Origin: Ptiloglossa arizonensis
Taxonomy: Eukaryota > Arthropoda > Insecta > Hymenoptera > Colletidae
Direction of reading: 5' to 3'
Assembly (NCBI RefSeq): GCF_051014685.1
Contig: NC_135055.1
Location: 20,667,501-20,731,500 of the forward strand
Length of the DNA stretch: 64,000 bases
Part shown: piece after piece, positions 48,421-58,400 of the stretch
Position numbering within the stretch: position 1 is the first letter of the stretch
Layout of the letters: every line of letters begins with the position of its first letter
Program-made: the position numbers and the translations under genes
The notes under the pieces: generated by a model
The model's input: only the letters and a program-made list of their open reading frames with translations
Told to the model about the DNA's origin: nothing
The model's database searches: none

Positions 48421-51400
48421 CTCGTTTTATTTAACATTAGCGCCAAGGCGTCGTACCTCCTGTCTCCACCGATTATTTCTACGCTTACTCGTCGTCGTCA
48501 TCGGGTGTGACGATTAACGGACCGTTAATCGAACAATGGACAATCGTTTCGGAAGAGGAGTCACTTAGGTAGAGTATAGAAAATACGGTTTGCGTTTTCT
48601 AGAATGTTTATTATAATTAGATCCTTTGAATTAATACATCATGGCGTATGCTGCAAACTGGTATTCCTGGTAAACTGGATCCTTATTAAAATGCCTAAGA
48701 CTCTAGAACGGTTTCACATCCTCCTGTGGTCGTCTCTTGGAAGAGTGTCTACGTTACGATCAAACGAAATTCTAAATATATTATTAATAAACATTGGCTC
48801 GAGTCTTTGCGCTCGGAGCTCTTAAAGAATTGTCAACCGGCCAACTTTCGGTGGCCACTGTAGAACGTACATTTATACATCGTATAGAAGCATACATCGA
48901 TTCCCATTAATATTCGAACCTTATATAGTTTTACATACGGTGTTTTTATCAACGTAACAAGTAACTTAATTAATCTATCGTCCCGTTCAATTTCTCATCG
49001 ACGAAGACGTTTCAGGATGTGCGAATATTCATGGGAGATACTCTGATCTACGGCACGGCACACTTACAGGATGATTGTGAAACAATTAAATATTTTTTAA
49101 AAAAATTAATTATTCGACGACTTTTCGTACAAAAGTAGCTTGAACCAGACCTGAGCAAATTTTGTTCGGAAACGAAGATAAGAAACGTATATTTCGATGA
49201 TAGAACTTTCTTGTTTTTCTTGAAAAATACTTATAAAAAGATTCGTTTCGATATTTGTAATGTACCTCGAGGACCCCGTTCTAAAATACACTATTCTTTC
49301 GTGCAAATACGCGAGACTACAACTTTGTTCATTTAGATCCTACGGGATGGATTGAAGTAAACAGAATTCGATTCTGGATATTATTTTCGCTTTCGAGATA
49401 CTTTTCCGGAGATCTATGTCCACTGGTGTGACAAAACAATTCGTAGAAGAAATAGGTGTGTCTTCGTTCAATTAGTAGAACCATAGGATGTTTGGACACT
49501 CATTGGAAGATCGATCTAAAGACCAATGAATTGTCCATGGACGCAGAACCATGATGGTTTAGGTATTCATAGGGAGATCAAGGTGCAGAGACCAATGGAT
49601 CTACTATAAACGCGTCAAAGACCCTCTGCATCGTCGATTTAATTATCATTGATTTGCTTCTCGTAATCGCCAAAAAGATTGATAGCATCACTCGGTGAAA
49701 ATCATCGCTCTGGTAAGTACAACGAATCGCTTTCCTCCATATTTTCCTTTTCCTCGTTCCGTCTCAATGATCACAACCTACGAGAGTCGACTCGAATCAG
49801 AGCCCTTGAAGACAGTAGAACGAAATCGGAAATATTATACGACACCTCGTAACAAAATTCGCAAGAATATCCAATCGCGGAGAAATCCACCGAGGAAAAC
49901 TTGCAGAACAGCGTGAAAATTCTTGCAAAAGTGTCTCAACGAACCGTGACGGACACGACCTCGTTTAAAGTTCCCTTTCTAATCGAGAGATTCTCTCGCA
50001 AATTTACCATCCTTATCTGAAAAATCCTCGAGGACAAGTGAAACATTTAAATGGAATTTTTCTGTCGACGATCCAATCGGTGAGCATCGAGTTTCGAATC
50101 CCCGTTGTGTTTACGCAATTGATCGTATTAACGGAATTAGATGGTTTCCCCTTACGAAAGCGGACCTCGGACTAATTGCGGTCTCGCGAAACGATCAAAG
50201 AACAATTTTTTTCTCGGTTCATTGGAAGCGTGAACAATCTTCGATGCAAGCGGGGCCGCGTACGGTGCATGCATTTGGATCGTAACCATCGACGAATACA
50301 AGGGTCGTGACATAAATTTGTTACGTGCCAAGTGACGAGTTGCAACGGGTAAAGGTCGTTTCGTTGCCATGCCTTGAACCGTGCGCAGCGAGGCTTTTAA
50401 TTAAATTATACAGGAAGGTTGGTAAATTCGATGACAAGAGTCTGGTACGAGGAGAATCGCGTTACATCGACACTTTTCACCGTCCTTGTTCCCTCCACCC
50501 GATGGTCTATGGGAGACCGTAATTAAATTCTTTAAAAACAATCTGTATCTGACCACGATCGACGCAACGTTCACCATACGCGTGAACTTTTAAATATACA
50601 CGGTCGCAGAATCACGACGTTTCGTTTATATTCATTTCTCGTTCGTATAGTACATCTTCGTCAATTTTATTTCCCCAAAATAATCTTTTACAAGTAACGT
50701 GAAACTTTCGTTACTTCTCTCTCATTGTCTCCAGATCTCACCGACCTTACAGCCTCGACTCCCTTATCGATTCGTTGTCAACCCTTCCAGAGCATGATTT
50801 CACCGATATAGAAGGACTTATCTGCGCGACGACCTGTACAATGTGTTGAGAAACATTGTCACGATGGCAAAAATAATAGTTATAGGTAGTTCTGGATCGT
50901 ACGAGGAACCATTTCGATCGTCGAGGAGGACAATACACCGCTGATGGAATTGGGGATTCTAGAGGACGACGAACGTGTTAAACGACCAGTGTCATTGCTC
51001 GTAGACGTTTATAGTAGATGTTACACCTGGTAATTGAATTATTCGACACTTGCAAGACTTCGAAATCGGTTAGGGTTTGGTTCCATTCGATTGTCGGGAA
51101 TTGAGTTAGCTCTCAAACGGGCATCGTCGCAGGGATCCCCCGCGATGGTGTACACTTTCGATATTAATTCACGAAGCGAGATAATGAGAATTCCAAAAAA
51201 GAAAATTGAAGCAGTATTTCGTGACATGGAAAATAATATTTCGAACAATGTTGGTTCAAATGTGCCCAGGTCTCGGAGCTTACTACGACTGCCAACAAAA
51301 ATTACACATTCTTTTCGGAGCAGTCCGACTCGTTCCAAAAATAAATCCGCTCGCTAAACAACGACGTTTCAAAACCCGCTCGACGTTCTTACTCGATCAC

Positions 51401-53801
51401 CCTGTATTTACACAAGTTCGTAAACGTCATGATAATAATTCATTCTTTTTCCAGATCCGTGTCACCCTTACCGCGTCATCCGAGCGTAAAGAGTTTAAAG
51501 AGTTTTAAAACCTTTCAAGTGGCATACCACGATTCGCTGAACTAGCTGCGTAACATTTGGACGCGTTAACATTGAAGAAACCGAGCCGAGAGAAGAAAGA
51601 AAAGAAAAGGAGGAAAAAAAAAAGAAAGAAAACGATAGAAACGTTGTTGCGTTCGGTTCGAAGTGAATCGTTCGTTTCGCTTGCCACGTGGCCCTCAACC
51701 CCCCTTCTTTGTTAAGATCGAAATCAAGAGATCGTGTAACAATTACAAAATACAACGCACGAGTTAACTAACGGGCTAATCCCTTCTTTTTCTTTTCTGT
51801 TTTTTTTTTCTTTTTCCTTTTTCTTCTTCTTCTTCTTCTTCTTTTTCTTCTTCTTCTTCTTCTCTTTCGTATCGGTCGTTAAACGCACTCGTATCTATCG
51901 CGTTATCTACCCGTAACTCGTATCTACTCTTATAATAATATTATTCCGCGCGAAACTTATCGAGTAATCCTACATGATCCGAATCGAACAAGACGATTCG
52001 CGTCACACTCACTCGGTCTAATCTATTTCAAAAGAATCGGTTCGATATACGGTTGAATCACGCGCACTCGTTGAGTGCCACTTGAGTCACGCGCGCACAC
52101 ACAAACAAACAAACGCAACCACACGCGCAAAAACACATGCGCATACAAAATAAAAAGAAGAAAAATATTGTCAAAAAAACAAATACCACTGAACGTAACA
52201 CGATCCGCTCATAAGACAAGATAGCGTCTGTGTCGCGATAAACATTCGTTGGTAACAATTTCGTATATACCAGAAATTATATTCTAAATAGAACGGCTGC
52301 TCGCGCATTGGATAAATGTTTACGCGTTTGCTCGGACCATCCAAACTGCACGGAATGGTTGGGAATTGGTTGCAAAGAATGATGAAAAATTGTGCAATGA
52401 CGGATGTCTATGTGGAGAACTTGTATTATCTTGGAAATAATAATAATAATAATGATAAAATGATGTGGAGAACACGAGAACCAAAAAAGGAACAGAAGAA
52501 GCGTACGAGATAAGCGATTAACCGTATACACCTGAGACAGTGTACATGGGAGTGTACACAGAGTGTTTGAGGAAGATACGAGACATGCAAATTATTCGTA
52601 CGAAGAATCGAGAAAATTCTCTCGTTAATTCACTCGGTTCGCAAATTCGAGCCTTTGTTAACGAGATACGAGCGATTGTCAAATTATGTAAGAATATTAA
52701 ACAAAAGCCTTTTAAGCGTGCGAATGACACGAACACGAATCCAATGTCGCTGGCAGCCGTGTCGAGAAAAGGGTGGGGAAAAAATAATAATAAAGAAACG
52801 ACTTATCTCCCCGCCGATAATGGTACGAGATACGAAAGCTTATCACGATTAAATATTCTTACAATTAATATACGTGGTTTTTTTTTCTTTTTTTTTTTTT
52901 CTTTTTCTGTTACTTCTGTATCGCTTTTCCCGAATCGATCGATCGCTCGAGCTCTTAACGCGATACAGTGCCGATCACTCGAATAGCTTCGTTTAATTTT
53001 CGTTAAATACATATTCTCGCCAATGCGAAAGGAAACGGTTCTCGTCTCTGTTTCTGATTTTTTATTTACATTATCTTTGTACCTGAAAATCGAAAAATAT
53101 TTCTATTACCTAAGATTACGAACAAAATCGAACAAAAATTGTTCGCAGCTTACGTCACGCGAACAGCTTTACTGTAAATAATATAGATACACTTATAAAT
53201 TGAAATTTCGATTCTTTAATATTCGGTACGTTCGTCGTTGCTTCTCACGACTTCGAACATCCGACGGAGAAGTGAGTTATACAACGAACGATGATTAGAA
53301 TCCTCGATCTTACTCCACGCTAACTTAATGGCACTAATTAGATCGGAACGATCCCTACGTTGCTTCCCACCGCAGTGAATCTGTCGAAGAAGCAGAATAA
53401 AAGCGATAAAAACGAAAAACTATAACGTGTACAAGCCTTTTAATCGAACTTTAGAACTACCCCTGAACGAAGCGTCTTCATAATAGTTAAATAAGGGACT
53501 GTTTAGCGAGTAAAAAAAGTAATAAATAAACTTCGAACAAACGAGACTATTCGTGTGAACACTTGAATAGTCAATTGTTTCCTTCGTGACAAAATTATTA
53601 TAATTCTCAGAGATATGTTGCAATACGCGCTTACCTAACTTATGGTACAAAAACATCGAGGAAAATCTCTTTCTCCGTTTGCCCAAACAAACATATTTTT
53701 GACCACGGCTATTCGAGTAACCAGTACTGTATGTTGTCTGGTCGGAATCATCCTCGAAAACCGATTTCACGCTCACAACCGGTAGTATCAACAAAAACTG
53801 C
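48421..53801. other. AT-rich intergenic DNA between convergent CaMKII and DCAF6
   Basis: No protein family is recognisable on either strand. ORFs are short and A/T-run driven. Contains a degenerate ~68-bp duplication at 49477-49612, CTT-rich tracts at about 51785-51870, and poly-T at about 52880-52905. A TTTATT on the + strand near 53062 could serve as the poly(A) signal (AATAAA on the - strand) for an extended DCAF6 transcript. Confidence 0.55.
49477..49612. repeat. Degenerate tandem duplication, 68-bp unit, 2 copies
   Basis: AGAACCATAGGATGTTTGG (49477) and AGAACCATGATGGTTTAGG (49545) begin two copies that share CATTGGAAGATC/CATAGGGAGATC, AGACCAATG and a terminal ACGC. Identity is moderate. 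Confidence 0.6.
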
Positions 53802-53860
53802 TTACCATTCTCGTAATTCGGTGGGCTTCCATCCGGCCCTTGATCTAGTCCGAGCGCGAC
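53802..53860 (-). CDS. Possible alternative terminal exon of DCAF6
   Basis: On the - strand, TTTTGTAG is an excellent acceptor. The 59-bp segment is much richer in GC than its surroundings. Entered in phase 1 from a donor at 55372 (CGCAGAG then GTAGTG), it reads (G)RARTRSRAGWKPTELREW and stops at TAA (53802-53804). This would replace the short GSENL ending of the 55356 exon with an Arg-rich tail following NQLRRG. Protein length would be 783 instead of 769. In another frame the segment reads GLDQGPDGSPPNYEN, but no partner exon with that phase was found. Confidence 0.42.
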
Positions 53861-54955
53861 CTACAAAAGAACCGGAAGTATTCTGTAGTATCCCCTAATT
53901 TCACAGAAACGGTATTACCTAACCAGTTGGTTACCTAACCAGCTACATTGTTGATCCCCACTTACGCGTGGAAGAATGTGTTAAGCTTTGTCTTTCGTTT
54001 ATTCGACGAAATTGCCTCTTTTACGGTGATGTTGGATGAATCGTAAGTTTTTTTTTTTTTTTTCTTTCTTTCTTTTCATCACGAAACACTAGTTACAGCG
54101 ATATAGCAGGACGTGAAACGTCGATCTTTTTGTCGGTCCTTGATAGAATAATAATATTGCGTATAAGCGTCTTCCGGTCTTTAAAAACAACCGTGACTAC
54201 GCAATCGAAGGTACGCGTTACAGATTTGAAAGTCACGGTTGCTCTTATAAAACCGATAACTCGAATACTGTGCAATATTGTTATCGCAGGCACATGACAT
54301 ACAAGAAATATTTTTAGATCAGTGGGAAAAAGATTGTTGCTCCGTGACTAGTAGATTGTAAAGAAAGAAAAGCGATGGTCTTGTTCAATGTGAAGGAAAA
54401 CAAACTATTAAAAATCTGATACACGTACATCCATGTGACGTATGAAAATCAAGAGCGTACACTTAGCACATACGTTCAATGAGAGCAAAAACAACAATTG
54501 TTATCAGTTGCATACGTGGAAGACGTTCAATCATAAGTAACTCGTGGACAAATGAAGAAATGAAAAACAGATCTGCAATCAGCATTGATCCAATGGTAAA
54601 GGACGTATATTACATATGACGTGATATACCAGTCCGTGTAATCGATACACTTGTGTATTAAAGATATTTTCTTTGTATTTTGATTAAAAACTTTATTTTC
54701 GTCGCTACAACAATTTTAAGTAGTAAAATACCGATGTGACATTACATGCACGTGTTTAAACAGTAACTCCCTTCTTGTATACAAACAAATATTTTCAATA
54801 GCATAGAAAATTACAAAATGTTAATAGTATAATTTTTTCATTCTTTTATTAATACTCAGCCTCTAGCAATTTAGGAAAAAGCAGTTTAGGAATGATAAAC
54901 GAAAAATATAAGACTTTGTACTTTTTACTCTGTCCTTTCTTCGAAAAGACTTTCT

Positions 54956-54987
<32 letters not shown>

Positions 54988-55355
54988 TTTTCACTCTACG
55001 TTAAAAGGATTTATAAGGAACAACAATATTAAATATTTCTCTCTGTATCCGTTAGATCGTGTAGCGAGTAATTAAACCTAATAAAACTACACGAATATAC
55101 AATTTAAAAAAAGAAAAAAAGGATTTTAAAAAGAAGAAACGTAAAATGTAGATTTATGAGCGTAATGGTTGAAACCACAAAGCTGGGCAAACTTATAACG
55201 CGAAAAGGTCAGACAAAACTCTGTACACTATTATTTACTTGAATACCTGCGCGTAACAGGGAAAGTTGCCAAACTCTTCGGTATGTTATTTTCTTAACTA
55301 TGTATCTTCGATCATACTAGCGTAATCAACTATCAGGAGATCTTGGGGAGTATTA
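53861..55355 (-). other. DCAF6 3' UTR or terminal intron
   Basis: If DCAF6 ends at 55356 this is 3' UTR and flank; if the 53802-53860 exon is used it is the last intron. AT-rich with T/CTTTTT runs at about 54050-54070 and 54950-54990. TTTATT on the + strand (AATAAA on the - strand) occurs near 54690 and 54845 as possible poly(A) signals. Confidence 0.5.
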
Positions 55356-55478
55356 TTATAAATTTTCACTACCTCTGCGTAATTGATTGAAACATGCCAG
55401 CATTCTGATCATAAAACTAGGAGGTACAGTCATTGTGTATCTGGTCTCTTCCAACATAATTGCGTTCCTCTTTTGCAG
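55356..55478 (-). CDS. DCAF6: DCAF6 exon 15 (terminal, as read)
   Basis: Follows ATTTTCAG. Encodes [20 protein letters not shown] and [20 protein letters not shown], then TAA at 55356-55358. The last five residues come from sequence that could equally be the start of an intron (donor at 55372). Confidence 0.88.
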   Translation of the reverse strand: MQKRNAIMLEETRYTMTVPPSFMIRMLACFNQLRRGSENL

Positions 55479-58400
55479 CTGAAAATATTTAAAACCGTTA
55501 TACCGTTTGCACATCGTGTAATGTATTCGATAAATGACAAGTCCGTGCCAAACTTACATCTTCGGCAAACTTCTCATCGAAGGTGGACTCTTCGTTTATC
55601 GGTGCCCATAGCTTGATGTCGTAGTCAATACCAGCGGTAGCTAGCAAAGGCAAATACGGATGTGGTTGTAAACAGTTGACCACGTGTTGGTCAGCCTCGA
55701 GCAACATGCAAAGTTTCGCCGTCTCTTTGTCCCAGATGAACACGTGACCGCAGTCACTACCCGACATTACGATATCGTTTCCCCAGAAGTTCGCTTCCTT
55801 GACCATGGTCCTAAAGAAACTAGAGTCAACCGGGGGAAGGCCAACTGATCAGATAAATTATGGCGGCCCTGTGAAAAATGGCCCAGTCCGCTCGAAGGCT
55901 TTTTCGGAAATTAACGAGTCAATAGTAGGCTTCCGATTGATTCAAACGTACACATACTCGTCGAACGCAAAAAGAAACCTTAGTTAACATTATTACGAGA
56001 GGAAGTTTTTTTAGAGAAACCATACTCGCCAAATAGATTTAGTCTTTGAACGAGAAAATTTCCCTAAGGTCTCCTACTACGTCTCGCTGCCTAATCTCAC
56101 CCAACACTTGCTTTGATTATATTGTTAATCTTTTAGTCACAAGATTGAATCACCACCGTTTAGAATCATTTACAGCCCTGTCAAAGATTCGAGATTCGTT
56201 GCGCGAGCAATGCGTTAATCGTTTGATCACCAAAATAAAGTTACCACTATAACAGAAAAGTGATGAGAGAAAAAATATACCTCGCGTTGCGATGACCCAT
56301 GTATTTTTGCTTCACGCGAAGCTTTCTTACGTATGCTTTCTCGGAAGTGCCAAATCTATGGCGCGGCCTATCATCGCCAGTAGCTTCATCCATGTCTTCC
56401 TCCATTCGGCTTCTCAATCTGTGCAAGGAGAAACAAAAAATAAAAATGATTATTTCATTTATGCCCATATAACGTCTCATTATGAAATTTCAATCGTTAT
56501 AGTGCATACCTTTCTCTAAACTCTGTATCATCGTCGTCACTATCAGTAAAAGCGCTTTCATCAGTCTCTGTCAAAAAGATAACGCATGATTTCTAATCAT
56601 CTTAAACATATATCGATTCATGGTACGTCTACCTACTTTCTTGTATATCACTATGTCGTAATTGTTTGTCATGACTTTTGCCCGAGAATGTTGCATTACT
56701 GCGACTACCAGATGGACCTGTAGAAGTATTTCATTAAAATCTGAAAAATCTTAATATAAATTACGATTATAAATAATATTATGCAATATGCACCTGGACG
56801 GTAATTCTGGGGATCCAATAAATCTGTGAATTTTCGGCTCATGGGGACCGGTTCGCAACCGTATCTGTGAATTAATAGTATAATTTATTCGGTAAGATTT
56901 CTATTCGTTCTTTGCATACGTACTCTTCAAGGAAGTCAGCTCTTATTTTCGCCAGTCTATTTTGAATGTCCTCCACCAGATGCCTGTGCTGATTAGGATT
57001 CATACGCATATACGTACATAGGGACTGTACATCGTTTTCATCTTCTTCCGGGGCATCGTTACATATGTCTACAGCACGCGAAGTACAAGGTTGTACGGAA
57101 CATTTTTGTGTGTTTGTTTGACTAGATTCAGTTTTCATAGGAACATTCGATTTGGATTCAATTGGGTTTTCATCAGTCGTTGGATTCGAAAGCGTAGTTT
57201 CCGACGGTGATTGTTTGTTCATTTTTGCAGTGCAAATTGCCTCGGCTTCAGTTTGCGTACCGTTGAAACTTGCACCTTCTAATTCTTCTGTTTGTTGTTC
57301 TGCAACATCTGCGAATGTTTAACTTACTATTACCGCAATACAATCAGTCAAATCACGCTCTTAAAGCAGAACGCTATTATTGAACTACCTGTTTCTTGGG
57401 TACTTTGAGTCGGAACTCTTTCAGCTCCTTCTGGTTCATTATGCCTTTCCTCGCTGCCTTCCACAGCGTTTTCATTGTTATTTTGTACATTATATTGCTG
57501 ATCGATCACATCTTCTAAACTATCTTGACCGACGGTAAACAACGCAGCTCTAGTAGCTGGATCACTTAACATTCTACTGAGAACTTCCGTCATTCTCTGC
57601 ATTAACGAATTGTGAAGCACTGGTCTAGCTTGAGCAATTTCTAGAAAATAGAAAATCAATTTGTATTTTGTTAGAAAATGTTAACGATGCAAGAAAATGT
57701 TTAAATTTAATTTTGAAGTACCTATACCGTTATGTCGACCACCCTCGCATTCAGGTCGAGCATGAGGACCAGTATCTGACCAATCACCTCTGAGTCTTAA
57801 TCTACGCACTGGTAGAGGCGATCGTAATCTCTGTTTTCTTCCTTCTCCTTTGCCGGCTTTAATGTCTTTTCTCAATTGTACAATACCTTGGTCCTAAAGA
57901 GAACATCTAATTTTGATCCCGAACACGATATACATATCTCGCGCAAAAAAAACGTATATTCCTAATACCTTCACATTGAACAGGTAAATATGATCACTGC
58001 TATAACTAACAAGAACATCTTGTCCATCGGGACTGAAATTTATTGACGTCATTCTATGAGACTTTCCTTCCAATTCTGGAACTGTAAAAGTGCACATGGC
58101 AAAGTCTTCCGTAGCCAATTGTGTCCATCCTGCAAAATTATTATATACATTTTTCATCTTTTCTGTGTAATCTATTGCTTGGTTAAATTAAATATTAAAA
58201 TTACCAGTAGCTGACGTCCCAAGCGTTCTTCTATCAAATATTCTTACTGTACTATCGGAACAACCGATCGCTATTTGATGAGGTGAAGCAAGATTTACTG
58301 ACAGAGCAGTTACAGGACTTTTACAAGAAACCAGTACATCCTATAAAAATATAAAGTTCAATGACTAGTCAAATTTTCTGCAACTTTCATAATTAATTTC

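Noticed and set aside
48604..48825. Plus-strand 73-codon ORF
   Set aside because: No family similarity that I can recognise, no splice sites, no conserved motif; typical chance ORF.
51402..51420. ACCCTGTATT-type sequence resembling ends of some Tc1/mariner MITEs
   Set aside because: No matching inverted partner or TA duplication was found nearby.
53420..53860. Minus-strand open frame with two GKR sites resembling neuropeptide cleavage/amidation signals
   Set aside because: The frame has no ATG with a signal peptide, lies in AT-rich DNA, and is the wrong frame for the splice-supported DCAF6 tail exon. Two GKR triplets alone are weak evidence.
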